Origin: Calvatia gigantea
Lineage: Eukaryota; Basidiomycota; Agaricomycetes; Agaricales; Lycoperdaceae
Direction: 5' to 3'
Length of the DNA stretch: 64,000 nucleotides
Assembly: GCA_025093985.1 (NCBI GenBank)
Contig: JACAAK010000002.1
Span: 3,968,001 to 4,032,000 of the forward strand
The translations under genes were made by a program, and so were the position numbers. Positions 32,526-44,789 of this stretch are shown here, piece after piece (the first letter of the stretch is position 1; every line of letters begins with the position of its first letter). The notes under the pieces are model-generated. The model saw nothing but the letters and a program-made list of their open reading frames with translations, did no database searches and was not told where the DNA came from.

Positions 32526-34833
32526 ATGCTGTCTCCAGATACCATGATCGCCTCGACCGCCGAACCTACACGTTTCCGCCAGAAATCGACAACATCAACG
32601 CAATCTTGCTCTGAACTATTTTCACCCTTCTACTCATCTTCCACGGACGCTCAACTTCCTGCTTGCTCACCAGCCAGATTTTATTTGCGGTCTTCGCAAG
32701 ACCAAGAGTTTTTCAACACAAATCTAGGGCGGACCACCAGCAGTTTCCAGGAGAATAACGGCTACCCATCACCTCCGTTGACAGACGCTCCACTCGGCGG
32801 CAGTGTTTCTCTATCGCCTCTGACTTCGTTAGACTCGATTCGGTCGAATTTTATCCCGCAAGGTGTCAAGGCGTATTGCTTCGGAGGAATTCTAGACTCT
32901 CCCCTTTTCATGTACGCCGAGGCTCTAAGGCCAGCCGCGCCTCTTTCACCTCCTCCGACCCTTCCGATCCCCAGTTCGTCTCTTCCTCAAGCCGAGAACG
33001 ACCCTTACGTCTTCTCACCCAGCGAGGCACATGACCTGGATCAGGACGAGGCTTCCGATTTTCATTGGGCGCACTTTGATGCTCCCACTCCGAGCAGCCA
33101 AAGCAGCTGCAGTAGTTTGCAATCGCCTCCTCCTCTCTCGCCCGTCTCCCCACAATCATCGGAATGGTCGCCCCATGCTTTTGGTTTTCCTGCCGTTTCT
33201 CTAGCCTCACCGTTTAGGAATCCACATGTCCTCGACTATGACGGCATTTCCTACCACGATCCCAATGGCAATTATCCACATGATAAGCGCCTTGATGAGC
33301 TTATGTCTCCCAAGCCTCCTGCTTCATCTCTGTTGCGTGTTCAACGTTCACATTATCCTAATCTGTATTTTCCTGAGTATGTTCTCTCGCCCGAGCTCTG
33401 CGACTCCCCACAACCTATTATTCAGGACCTTGAGCCCATTGAATTCGAAGATACAACGTTCCCCCCCTTCCCGTTTGGTTCGCCCGACCGGAACCTCGAC
33501 CTACAGGGTGATGATGTGGAGCCGGCCACGGACACTAACCGTGAGGACCTCCTGACACATCGGTCAGACCGACAGCGCTCAAAGTCCGAGGAAGAGACAC
33601 ATGAATCTCCATATCCACATGCTCCTTTCCCTCCCACTAGTTCCCCCGCAATGCGTGGCACCTCCCTCCCTGATTACGATGACCTCGAAATGGACGTCGA
33701 CTTTCCAGAATTCTTCAGTAACCCCCCTTCCTCCCCGTCGCGTCGTTCCTATAGCGCACTACCCGACGACGATGACCAGGAACCCCCGGATTCCCCACAA
33801 TTCTCACCACCATACCCAACAGAATCGAGCGGGGATATGTCCTCTGATACTGTAATGCTTTCCCCTCCTGATTCTCCAGGTCTGACCTTCCTAGGATTAC
33901 CTGGCGCAGATACCGATGAAGAATTGATGCCGTTGGAGCTGGCTCCGACAAAACCGTCCCCTGCGAATGATCGCGGATCGCTATCACCGTACCTTATGTC
34001 CACTCGCCCGCTCCTCGTTGTCGATGATGCGACACCGCAACAAGGATCACATCAACGCTCACCGAGTCCGGAACCGTGTGCGTTAGTGTGATATGAACCT
34101 TCTCACGTCGCAGATACCGGAGGCGGATGAAGAGTTGAGGAAGATGTGTGGGTTGTTGAAGAAGGCGAGGGATAAAGAGAAGGCTGCGAAACAAATGGAG
34201 AGTATTGTGGAGGAGGAAGAGAAAGTGACAAGGAGTATAGGTGGTCCTAATGGGAAAGGTGTTGTGGAAGCATGGGATAAGCTTGTAGATGCACGGAGGA
34301 AAACGAAGAAGATGAAGGAGAGGGTTAGAGAAATTGCGACGTTGTTGAGGTTGAAGCTTGCGCAACGGGGTTGGAAAATAGGGAAGGATGAATCTGGAAA
34401 TCCGAGTCTGGTGCCTCTTTCTCCTGATTCCGGTCCTACTGCCACAGTTTCTGTATCGTTGGAAGACGAGGATGGGATGAGGGTGGATCCGCAGCAGCAG
34501 AAGCCGAAGAGTGCTGTACGGAAGGGGCAGCGAATAACGAGCCCGGGACAACTATTGGTGAAGATGATTATGGATCGACATGAACCAAGATATAATCCTA
34601 ACTTACGGGCTGGTATTGCACCAAAACGGAAGCCACGATCCCCACTTGCGAGGCGCTCGATTCCTGCTGGCGAGATGGAAGTCGGGAGTGGTGACCACGA
34701 GGAGGGCGATGGCCTTGAGAATTCGAGTCCTGCGCCTGTATCGGATGTGATGATGGGCGATATTGTTGGGAATGAGGCGCAAGATTTGGATGATCTGGAT
34801 TTGAGTTTGGATAGCTTACAGATCCCTTCGTAA
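32526..34833 (+). CDS. Pro/Ser/Asp-rich protein, reading frame split in two
   Basis: A 521-codon frame (32526-34091) is followed one base later by a 246-codon frame (34093-34833) on the same strand, +1 relative to it. The first is Ser/Pro/Asp-rich and acidic with many SPxx phosphorylation-type motifs and no domain. The second starts with a basic, probable coiled-coil region (DEELRKMCGLLKKARDKEKA, VEEEEKVTR, ARRKTKKMKERVREIATLLR) and ends acidic (DLDDLDLSLDSLQ). They are probably one gene. Joining them needs either an intron in about 34017-34115 (AG at 34113-34114 keeps IPEADEELRK) or a one-base error. No homologue recognised; a regulatory or scaffold role is only a guess. Confidence 0.65.
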
Positions 34834-35626
34834 TATCGTGCGTTGCCGTTGTTCATCTTCCCTGTTTGTTCTGAGGGCTCAACTGATTTACAGTGGTGTG
34901 CTTTGCTTTCATTGTGCAATATCCCTCGCAGTGACGACTTACATGATACTCCTTCCCATTGTTATGTATTACTAGACATGCTTTCCGCTTTTGCTTTTCT
35001 CTTTCTCGTCCTGCCGACAACCCACCTTTGGTTCCTGAGCTTCGATCTTCGGTTGCACATTTGGCTTGTTTCTCTATCTGGCTCTGCTTCAGCAAAAATT
35101 CGCCGCCATTTTTCAACTACCGAACGCTCTCAATATCTTGCTTGTGATTCTGGACGTTACCCTCATACTCGGTCGTATAGCTCTGGTCGCCCATGTATTC
35201 TTGTCTGGAAATCATACCACATTGTGCCTCTCATTGAATATGGCTATTTCGTAGCGGCTAATTGACTTGCGCTATAGTTTGTATCAAATAGTAGATGACA
35301 ATGGCGTTTATATATACTCACTCTGACAATACCTAAGGCGGCGAAGAATGGCTCTCTAAGCTAAGCTGAGTGCAGTTGATCTCACCGATCTGGAGAACCA
35401 GTAGACATACCTGGGAATCTTAGTTTCGAAGCGTAACTCACGCTCCTGTTCATGCATTCATGAGCATGGTTGCTTATTCTGTCTTAGTAGTACCCCTTTA
35501 TTATGGGGATTTCCAAGGAAGTTCCTACTCTCAAGATATCTACGGCAAGAAAAAGGGAAAAAACCAAGTAAAACAAATGTGCTAGGCAGAGTCCCAGCTA
35601 TCAAGTTTGCAAAATAGTGGGTCAGA
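34834..35626. other. Interval with a hydrophobic frame of unclear status
   Basis: Plus-strand frames at 34843-35265 and 35066-35254 encode hydrophobic stretches (LSAFAFLFLVLP, LNILLVILDVTLILGRIALV). They could be a small membrane protein or 3' untranslated sequence of the preceding gene. No homology recognised. Confidence 0.35.
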
Positions 35627-36222
35627 CTAAGAAGTGGTACTTGAATTGTCAACAACCCGGCCCACGATATTGTAGCGTTTCCTACGTACACCTGTCAGCA
35701 GACTTGTGTTAGAATGAGAGGGGACACGTACGAGAAGAACGAATGCCAGTCATCCAAAACTTTCTTCTCCTTCTCTTCAAGGACACTCCAGTCTGCCACC
35801 GCGTCCTCTATCTTCAGACTGGACTTTCCGAGACCGCGCGACCCATCTTTCCCGGCAAAGATATTGTACGATTTGCCCTTGCCGTATGAGTCCGCCTTGT
35901 GGGTCACATCAAAAATGTCTCCTACATGAAGGGCAGATTGTTAGACATATGGTATAAAATGTATATGGTAGACCGTACCCTTGATAGCCACGTAGATGGG
36001 CTTAGAAGAGTCGCTCCCGTCATACTGCTTGAGCTCATCTACGGTGAACGGGTCGTCCTTAGGAGGCTGTAGATCTTCTCTTGGTGGTTGCATGATAGAC
36101 TTGACTGGTTTCTTGGAGTCTTCTGCAGGTATTGAGGGTGTTAAAGTGGGAGGGCGGCGACGGTAAGCAAGGAAGGCGACGGGTAAGGCAATCACAAGCA
36201 CATAGAGCGCGTAGGAGAACAT
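35627..36222 (-). CDS. Cytochrome-b5-like heme protein, MAPR/Dap1 family
   Basis: Three exons (35979-36222, 35732-35921, 35627-35681) give 162 residues. The N-terminus is one membrane anchor (MFSYALYVLVIALPVAFLAY) followed by RRR and a Pro-rich linker. The heme domain follows: FTVDELKQYDGSDSSKPIYV, AIKGDIFDVT, SYGKGKSYNIFAGKDGSRGL and LKIEDAVADW, ending NIVGRVVD. The Tyr-rich YGKGKSYNIFAGKD block is diagnostic of membrane-associated progesterone-receptor/Dap1 proteins, which bind heme through Tyr and support cytochrome P450 (Erg11) in the ER. It is divergent from the DUF4246 gene, with 190 bp between start codons. Confidence 0.92.
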
Positions 36223-36412
36223 ACCTCGGCATCTTCCGGCTGATTTCAGGTTCGGCCGTACCCTGTTCCAATTCCACCCACGACTTTGATAAGTTTGATA
36301 AGTAAGGCAGTTCATGCATTATGTGAACCTGGTTTGCCCCCGTGAGCAAAAACAAAGTGTCTTGCTGAACGCCAGATATATAGTCATATTATATGGCACG
36401 GGCGCTAGGCCC

Positions 36413-38542
36413 ATGGACCGACCGATCGCGAAACCTAACGAGCGTCTGCTATCTTATTTCCCTCCTACCGCTAGCATGAACAGGAAATCACCCCCTTTAC
36501 ATTTACCGGGCTACGACTTGCCAGTAACTTGGACACCTGCACCCTGTAGCAAAAGCGAAATTGAGGCTCGTACGAAGAAAGGCGAGACGAGGGAGTCGAT
36601 GTTCCACGGCCCACCTCTGTTTCCATCTGGGTGGCACCTATCAGCCAATATCCCCTGCGATAATCTTAGGTCAGGCCAACCCCGAGCTCGCTGGTTGATC
36701 TTGATTGATTCTGATGTGGCACCAGAATGCCACTATTTACCACACAGGAGAACAAAATGGTCATACTCATGGATTGGGTAACTGACGCAGCTGGCTGGGA
36801 ATCAACGGTGCGTATTCTCGTGGATAATGGACAAATGTCCGTAGTACCGAAGGCTCGCCAAAAGATTAGAGAACGACTCGCAGCTTTTCGCAAGGAGCAT
36901 GACGACGCAGAACCATGGTCAGAGTGGGGATTTTCCAAGGAGACTCTTGAATACATAACCCAAGAGCTCGAGTATAAGGCGAAAATCTTCAAGAAGACCG
37001 GCCTCGTGGCATTGTATCATGGAGACGTCGTTAAATCTGACGTTGCAATATCAAAAGAGCTCCTGGAAAGCTTGAAAGTCGCTACGATGCCGCTGGAAGC
37101 CGATGTACTAGCAAATCGGAAGAAAAAACATCAAGGTGTCGTGAATATCGTGGATCCCGACCTCTACAACGTTCATTTCGGGAAAACCCAAATAATAGAG
37201 GATGGCGCCCTGGACAGGGAGTCTTGTCTCTGTCAGATTAGACAAGGATCAGTCATACCACGACCAAGTCATGTGGAATCCTACAGGACGCCTCTGGGAT
37301 CATATCGAAAATATGGGACGTTTCGCGAAGAGTATCGCACGTATGGTCATGCTCAGTGGCTGCCTTGTGACGTCGATGTATCTGGTGACATTCCGAGGTG
37401 AGCCGGTACACATTTGGCTCAAATTGACCTAGTGAAAAGGTTGCATTGACCCTCAGAATCCTTACCTATGTCAACAACCTGCACCCGTTTGATTACGCTC
37501 CCCTTTATAATGTCCTCGAGAATATCCTGGCGAAAGTAATTCCGGCTTGGAACATGACTTTGACACCACTTCGGACGTCTGATTTCAAACCTCGGAATCA
37601 AATTCGATGCTCCTGATTATGGTGACCTTGCGGAATGGATGAAGGAGCACGGGCCAAAAAAGGAGGACTTTTCAGACAGTCAATATCCTGAGCATGAATT
37701 CATGGAAAAATACAAAGAAGTGTGCAAATCGAAGGCCATGGAATTCCTCCAACAGCCTCAGGTCTCCGAAAAATTCAATGAACCTGATTTACCAAGCAAC
37801 TCCGTCGACTTGAAGGCGGACTACAAGGATCGAGGTCTGCAGATCGTCGTACGCATGAGGAACATCTACCTCACGCCCGAGGAGCCACAGGCCTCCGAAC
37901 ATACGAAATATCAGCTCGAGGGCATACCAGTATGTTGTTTTTGAAGCCTAGAAGGATTCTTAACACCTCACATACCGCCCACAGAACGATCATATTTGTG
38001 CGATCGCCAATTATTATTACGATATAGAGAACGTGGATACAGAGGCACGCCTTTCCTTCTCTCAACCAGAGAAAACGAGACCCACTTTCGGAAAAAATGA
38101 ACAGTGGCATATTAGCCGTTTCGGATGGTTGCGCACGATCTTTGGTGTAGCCCACGAACAGCCCTCCGGAAAAGGGGCAGGGCGCCTGAATATACCTGAA
38201 GGACGCCTGATCACTTTTCCGAACCTCCTGTTCCACAGGTACCACCCACTCCGCCTTGTCGACGAGACGAGAAATGGACATTGCAAAATATTGACTTTCC
38301 TTCTTGTTGACCCCAATATTCTGATCATCTCGAGTGCTATCGTGCCATGTCAGCAATTCGACTGGTGGTTGAAGGAGGTTACGATGGAGGGTGGAGGCCT
38401 CGGAATGTTGCCCTATGAGATTAGGTTGGAGATTAGTGAAGTACATTCCAGCATGGCGTGGGAGGGCTGCGGGCTTAGCGATAAGGCCGCGAGGGAGGAG
38501 GATTTAACTATTACAGGCAAGATACCCTCGCATAGAGGGTGA
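36413..38542 (+). CDS. DUF4246 family protein, one frame break
   Basis: Four exons (36413-36669, 36726-37397, 37457-37929, 37985-38542). The protein shows DUF4246 landmarks in order: LPGYDLPVTWTPAPCSK, ENKMVILMDWVTDAAGWE, VDPDLYNVHFGKT, AQWLPCDVDVSGD, YVNNLHPFDYAPLYNVLE, LQIVVRMRNIYLTPEEPQ, LEGIPNDHICAIANYYYD, GRLITFPNLLFHRYHPLRL and KILTFLLVDPNILI with FDWW. The domain runs nearly full length (about 650 residues); its biochemical role is unknown. One surplus base near 37592-37597 (in CTCGGAATCAAATTC) shifts the frame; the exon sum is 1 modulo 3, as expected from that. All other junctions are in phase. The start at 36413 follows the usual N-terminal motif distance; an upstream in-frame extension to 36314 is possible. 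Confidence 0.88.
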
Positions 38543-38988
38543 CGGTGACGATGATGGCGACGAGGGACCCGTGCTGTAGGCGTCCCATGTACTTGTATGA
38601 TTCTTTCGTATTGGTGGTTTCCGTTTTCACCCGGTTTCCAACCTTCAGTTTCTGATTCTCTGAGCCACAAAATACCCACTAGTTAAAATTACAAATACCC
38701 CACTGCCTCAAGGTACGCCTGAGATGTATCTTACAACTATCTCATTTTGTCAGATTATATTGTCGCAGTTATAGCTCATGAAACATGGGTAAATTAACAA
38801 GTCCAAAAAAATGATTTCGGTGGGTAATTAAGCCTTGAGGGCCCTTCCGGCAATCCAAAATCCTTGGATTCAACTTCATGCCATGATCCTGGACCACACT
38901 TCCCCCTGGTGTACCGAACTTTATCACTGGCACACTACATTGTCAGATAGGGACAAACTTCGAAGATCCCAGAGTCATAACATAAAAG
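38543..38988. other. Intergenic
   Basis: Convergent 3' ends of DUF4246 and an F-box relic. Nothing recognised. Confidence 0.5.
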
Positions 38989-40352
38989 TCACTGAGGAAC
39001 GGAAGCCTCGACGACAACATATCCGACAAGGCCGTCCCGTCCGTCATGCAAGCTCGATCGGATACAACTAGCCTTCAAATGAGGCATAACTTGGAAGTGG
39101 CGAGCCGAATCTGTACCTGCGCGACCCTTCCTTGTTGTTGTCTCCGTCAGCAGGGATAGAATCGCCTCAGTAAGATAGGTTAGCCTGAGAAAGGTAACAT
39201 TCTGGAGCTGTGGCGACTGCAAAAGTTCCAGTATCATATCCTCGGACAATTGACACCCTTCCATTTTTAAAGTTCGCAGGTCGCATCCGGATTCCTCAAT
39301 CATGTCAGATAGTGCCTCTTCCGCCTCGTCATCAGTAGAACATAGATAGTGGTGAATGACAGTGTAGGCTGACGAGCGCGGGGAGGATGAGGCTGTCGTA
39401 GAACGGTGTGGCCGATGTCTTAAAATGGAGTGCGAGTCGTTGCAGGACTTTCCGTGCATGATCTTCGGCTTCTTAGGTAGAAATAGGGGCATTGTCGTTC
39501 TCGCCTTGAGCAACTGCCTACTTCGAGTGTTTCGAGGTAGGGACAAGAGGCGAGGAGGTCCCAGAACATGCCAGGTGTTATGATCCCATGACAGTTGACG
39601 GAAGTCAATTGCCGCCAGGGTATGAGGTGCCAACGCGGTGGGTAGTATTCCCAGTAGACTTCCCGGATTAGGGGGCTCTGGTAGAGGATGGACCAGATGT
39701 CGCCGAGTTGTTGGGGAGCGAAATCCCACATTAAAAATGCGGACTCCAGGCGAAGAAAGGAACGGACGTCGATGTCCAGAAGGGGACGGGGGTAGTAATC
39801 GTCGAACCAGAGCGCGATTTTTTTCCATCGGGCAGAGTATTGAACAAGTACGGAAACCACTTGGTCTAGCTCTGCTGGGGTCCGTATCCTCAACGAATTC
39901 CTTCGTGCCTCCATGATGACTGTAAGTGGGCTTCGACCGGCGCGTTCAAGCCAACACCTGATCAAAGGAATTTGGCGCGGATGTGGTGAATAAAGGACTA
40001 TGGTAGCCCAAAGGACGGGTGTGGATAGTGTGACTTGGCGCCAACTAGAACAGACACTTCCAAGTATTAAGGGGGTGTTGGTGTTCCTCAGGTTCTGAGT
40101 GACTGGCGCTCTCGCGTCATCCTCATCCGGGAAGGCCATGTCAGATTCGGGGTGTTCAAGGTAGAGGATGAATATTGTACGCAGAACCTCCGGGGGTAAG
40201 GAAGGACCGCTTGTAAACGTCATCCGAAAGGCCGATGGCCTCCTCAATCCAGGTGGATCTTGGGCGGACAGTAAATCCGGCATTTTGAAGCTGATTCCCC
40301 TTAAGCGGTGATAAGTGCGATTTGTTGAAGTACGACGTAGGGGACAGTTCAC
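38989..40352 (-). pseudogene. F-box/leucine-rich-repeat-like protein (copy A), multiple frame breaks
   Basis: N-terminal F-box: LPPEVLRTIFILYLEHP, then LILGSVCSSWRQVTLSTPVLW and IPLIRCWLERAGRSPLTV, a layout common in basidiomycete F-box expansions (residues about 48-140). A leucine-rich-like part follows: YSARWKKIALWFDD, SFLRLESAFLMWDF, IREVYWEYYP, LTSVNCHGIITPGMFWDLLA and LETLEVGSC. The frame then breaks: TPFYDSLILPALVSLHC (about 39420-39350) is in a third frame, and ALSDMIEESGCDLRTLKMEG (about 39315-39260) is in another. At least two shifts lie between about 39510 and 39330. F-box proteins recruit substrates to SCF ubiquitin ligases through Skp1; this copy probably cannot be full length. 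Confidence 0.75.
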
Positions 40353-40813
40353 GAGTTGGGGGTTGGGCCAAAATAGAGGAGTGATTGTAGCATCTTCTGT
40401 GGAGATTAGTGAGTTCTTAAAATCTGAAGTAGGTTGCCTTGGAATCCTTGTACCCAGATAGATTTTGATGGGTATCTCGTCACAGGCTTTGGGTGAAGCA
40501 AACTTACAATAAAGGTAATGCCCCTCTCATCAACAACAGTTACCGTCCATCACGGAAGTGGGTGAGGGTTGGATGTAACTAGGTACATGCGAGGAAACGT
40601 TTGGGGTGCTCGATGAGAGACGAAGAGGAACAAGGTGTCACTGACTCCTTGTTTTGCCAGGGAAGCTGGAATCGGGAATGCCGGCAGTCACTTTTGTTTG
40701 CTGGATTGCACCAATCTCTTGGAACAAATGGTGAATCCCAGGACTGTCAAAAAATTCACAGCCTCAGGAAAACCCCAACACAGCATAATTAATCGGCATG
40801 TTCCTAGCTTAGG
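40353..40813. other. Intergenic
   Basis: Nothing recognised. Confidence 0.5.
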
Positions 40814-42240
40814 CTAGCTATATTTACAGGACAAGACCGAGGGCTTATCGACGATGTCAAAGGGTGCGGTTCTTCCGCTGGCTGTTCTTGGTGCTCCACG
40901 ATAGTTTGTGCGTCCCATGCCGAATCTTAGGTATCTAGTTCGAATCTTGGTGGGTGCTGTGAACCTATCAGGCCCTTGGTCTGTCTGGGAATTTGAAGCG
41001 GAGCCTGGGCTTGCGCAGCTGAAGAATAAGCGGACAACCCTGGTAAGGTTGGAATCAGCCTTCAAAGTGGAATATATAGGAGTGCATTGTAAAAATGTAC
41101 CCCATATGATGTCAGAGTAATAAACAGCGTGGGCGACAATTAATTATCAGGGAGCCATAGAACAGAGGGGCACACATCCTTACGGGAAGAAAACCTGCTG
41201 TGTTTCCGTTCCTTTATCCCTGCGATATACGGATACAGCATTTTCTATCACCGCGAAGGCTGAGGTCGATGGTCAGCGAGCACCAACATCAACTGAGGTC
41301 ACTTTGAAAACTAACATACCACAGCAAACCATGTCAACATCCCGCCCCCTGCGAACGGACGCAACCAACTTCGTTCCCTGCTGCATTTTCTCGTATGAAC
41401 GACAAGAGCCTGGAGCTCCGCCGGAGAATTAACCAAAAAGGAATTCATTCTGTAAGGAATTCGCTTAATCTTTAAGGCGCTTTATCAGCACGGTAATTTT
41501 GGAGACGTCACAAAGGCACACTCACGAGAACAGCGCTGTGAACAGGCTCGGCCTGTGCATCGGATCGCAATGCGGGGTGAACTCCTATTGTGGGTTCCGA
41601 ATTACGGCCTTCCATAGGAGGAACACAATTAGAATTTTGCAAAGAAGTAGACTTATCAGAACGGCGACAACGTATAGACTACGGTTATAGAGGGCGTATA
41701 CTAGAGCTTGTGTCAAATCGAGCCTTTCGAAGGGCACCCAGAGGTAGAGCTGGCGTACCTCTCAACATCAGATTAATAGTTATTCAAAATTCAACATCCA
41801 CTCATAGGTTGATGTCGTGAGCAGCAGTCAGAACTGGGCAGATATACTTTGGCGTATGAGGCACATAGTTTCGGATTCTAGATACTGAAAACTATGCTGG
41901 CACTGGGGCCAAGGATGTAGCGGTATCGGTATTAAAAGGACGAAGTCAAATTTAGGACGCACCCAGTGGATAAGAAAAGGGGAATAACGAGTGGCGGCAT
42001 AAAGTATTTTGATAATATTTATCTCACATAAGCAGACTTGCCGGACGGGACTTCACCATCAGGAATTGGTGCCATGAGAAAAATAGGAACATACCTAGAC
42101 AGCAGCGCTATTTCTTCTTGTAGCTGCCGCATTACGTCCCATGCGCCAGCCAGGATACCGAGACCTGGAAGTATCTTCAGTATCCCGAAGGAAAAGGAGA
42201 CGACTCGGAACTTACAAGACATAGCGCGTAGTTGATTCAT
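40814..42240 (-). pseudogene. DUF6533-like multi-pass membrane protein (copy A)
   Basis: The minus strand shows a fragmentary N-terminal block (GAWDVMRQLQEEIALLSR, about 42160-42105) and the family hallmark YALYNRSLYVVAVLISLLLC (about 41690-41630), followed by KILIVFLLWKAVIRNP. A hydrophilic C-terminus follows (40814-41065). These match the basidiomycete DUF6533 layout: WD-x-E near the N-terminus, then R-x-YALYNRS at TM3. Frames change between the blocks and a stop follows the TM3 block; some breaks may be introns I could not place. A second copy lies at 44790-46170. Function unknown. Confidence 0.6.
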
Positions 42241-42844
42241 AAGGAACGGTAGAGGGAAAATCCCCGTTTGCGAAAGAGCTTGTTATAAGTCATGCCAACA
42301 CCCCGGTCCACCACGCCTCAGCATCGCACGTTTAAATTGGATTTCAGCCCACCTCCCATGCAAGACATACAGGCTCGGGGTAAAACGGATATTTTGCTCG
42401 TGAAGAGTTACGTGAGAGCCAGGGGATCAAACCTTCATGGATTGTTGGTTGTAATAATTTTGTGGGTGTCACCGCCCCAGCAGAACCAAGTGGTCATGTA
42501 GGCTCAAAAGGACTGGGTGAATTCTTTAAGACCGGGTTGACGAAGGGGGGGAGCTGGATGGGTTTGTTTGCCACCCCCCGATTCTAACGCGCAAAGGCAA
42601 AGGCAAAGCGCACAATTAGGTCATGCAGAACTATGAAGTGCATAAAAACATGGCAGGAAGCTGTTTTCGAGTGACTGTGTTCACTGGCACCACTGACCAG
42701 CCGTCCAGTAATCGTCCGAATTGGATGTTTCGTCAAGGCCCTCACGAGACACGGGCCGAAAGTTCCTGGAGTAAATTCCCATCACGTGCCATAATAACCT
42801 GGCCAGCAGCTGTTCACCATGCGCCGCTCTCAACGCCGACAACG
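42241..42844. other. Intergenic, upstream of ATG15
   Basis: Nothing recognised. The ATG15 frame stays open upstream of 42845 to 42623, but the signal-anchor Met at 42845 is preferred. Confidence 0.5.
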
Positions 42845-44419
42845 ATGCGCTTCGGTCTTCCCTCGACGCTCTACGCGCTGTTGGCGACGTTCTTATGGCC
42901 ACCAGAACAACAAACATCGACCAAACCTCTGACTTTTCACCTTCGACACATCCATGCCACCACCCCAACCAATGAAGTCCTCTTCGCTGATGTGCAGAAC
43001 CCACAAAGAATCCACGCGCAAGGGCAGGAGTCATACGACCTTCGGATACCGTCTACAAGGTCGCTAAAGGTACCTCGTACCTCTGCAGCCTCCTTCCAGG
43101 CTGCACGTAAACATTCAAGGGTGTATGGTGAGTCGGCCATACTGGATTGGTCGGAGGATCAGGTCGAAGGCCCGGACGTGGGTGATAAAGAAGTATTGTT
43201 GACTCTCGCAAAGATGACTGCGAACGCGTATGTGGAAGTTGGAGACAAGTACTGGTACGACCTGGGAGGTCGTTGGAACCAGGTAAATCACCGTCACCCT
43301 CCTGAACCACCGTAATTGATGTTCCCGTAGTCGTTCCCATTCGGTTGGAACCCTGAAGACGATGGTTTTCGGGGGCATTTATTTGTTTCTGAAGACAACT
43401 CAACCGTCATTATCTCAATTAAAGGGACATCCGCCCCTTGGATAGCTGGAGGTACCGGCCCCACAATGAAGAAAGATAAACTCAATGACAACCTGCTGTT
43501 CTCTTGTTGCTGTGCGCGCGTTGGTCCAACGTGGAGTACTGTTTGTGGCTGCCACGATAGCGGATACCGCTGCCAGCAGAGCTGCGTTGAAGAGGCTTTG
43601 CAGGAGGAGAGTTTATTCTACCCAGTTGGTATCGTACGTTATTCCCCCTGGGTTCCCATGAATGCCGTCGACTTACAACTTATCATAGAACCTCTACAAT
43701 AACGTCACATACATGTATCCAGATGCCAATATATGGGTTACTGGTGCGTTCCCCGCGGGTTTTCTATATCAGGGCTTCCCTCTGATTGTGTTGAGTAGGA
43801 CATTCCTTGGGCGGATCTCTTGCCTCCCTCATCGGTTTGACATTTGGCGCCCCAGTTGTCGCGTTTGAAGGTCCAGGCGAAGCTTTGGCAGCTAAGCGGC
43901 TACATCTTCCATTCCCAGTGAGTCATGAACTTCCCCGCTGCTGGAATACGGCACCGACCTTATTTTTAGCCATCATTACAACACATAACACATGTTTACC
44001 ACACTGCTGACGTGCGTCTCTTATCAAAATTCAACTAGTTTCCATATCTCATGCTATTTTAGCCTATTCCGATGGGCACCTGCAACGGAGTTAGTTCCTG
44101 GTGCGCGATTGGGGGCTATGCCATGGAGTCAAGATGTCACTTAGGAGAAGTGATACGATACGATACAGTTGGTGACCTGGGGTGGGGCGTATCATTACGG
44201 ACACATCCTATTGAGGTAGTTGTGCACCAGGTTCTGGGCGTTGATTGGCGAGGTGATGGCGCAGCAACGGATGTCGTGCCCAAACCGAGGAGAGCTGGAG
44301 ACGTGGAGGGTGAGGATGGTGTTTGCACGGTATATTTTCCCAGCCTCATCCGTGGATTCAGCCTCATGAACCTTCATTGCAGGATTGCTTTAGTTGGGAA
44401 TTCGGGAACTTTAATTTGA
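42845..44419 (+). CDS. ATG15: Autophagy-related lipase Atg15
   Basis: Six exons (42845-43282, 43331-43633, 43689-43743, 43799-43917, 43970-44011, 44063-44419) give 437 residues. The N-terminal signal-anchor is [14 protein letters not shown]. Class-3 lipase landmarks follow: [88 protein letters not shown] (nucleophile Ser), [25 protein letters not shown] (Asp) and [10 protein letters not shown] (His). Atg15 is a vacuolar phospholipase delivered through the ER and multivesicular bodies; it breaks down autophagic and Cvt bodies. The catalytic triad is complete and every junction is in frame. The C-terminus lacks the long Ser-rich tail found in some orthologues. DUF6533-like copies flank it on both sides. 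Confidence 0.95.
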
Positions 44420-44789
44420 CTAAGAGGAAGTGGAAGTGGTAGCGTTACATTCACTTAGATTTCACGACTTCAGGAACACAGTCTATCATACTGACTAATC
44501 GCAATATCACCAAAAGCATATCCCTCAACGGCTTGGTTCTGTTACTTTCAGTCATGGAAAAGCCCAACGTTATACCGAAGCTTGTGGTCGTGTTGCTTCC
44601 AGGAAGTGGCTTCAGCAAGTCCCGAATCATGCCTCCGCGCAAGGTGACTTTTGTTACTTAAAGCTGCGAGCGTCCAGATGAGCAACTAACACCACCACTT
44701 CATCACCATCATCCTCAAGTCTGTCACTTGTAGTTCAATGTTGAGATACTTAATTCGAACATAGAAACAATGAACGATTGTTTTACGAA
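44420..44789. other. Intergenic
   Basis: Nothing recognised. Confidence 0.5.

Noticed and set aside
33994..34919. Long minus frames antisense to the Pro/Ser-rich gene
   Set aside because: They mirror the codon bias of the sense frames and have low-complexity composition.
40931..40960. tRNA T-loop-like GTTCGAATC
   Set aside because: No acceptor or anticodon arms nearby, and it lies in the DUF6533-like 3' region.
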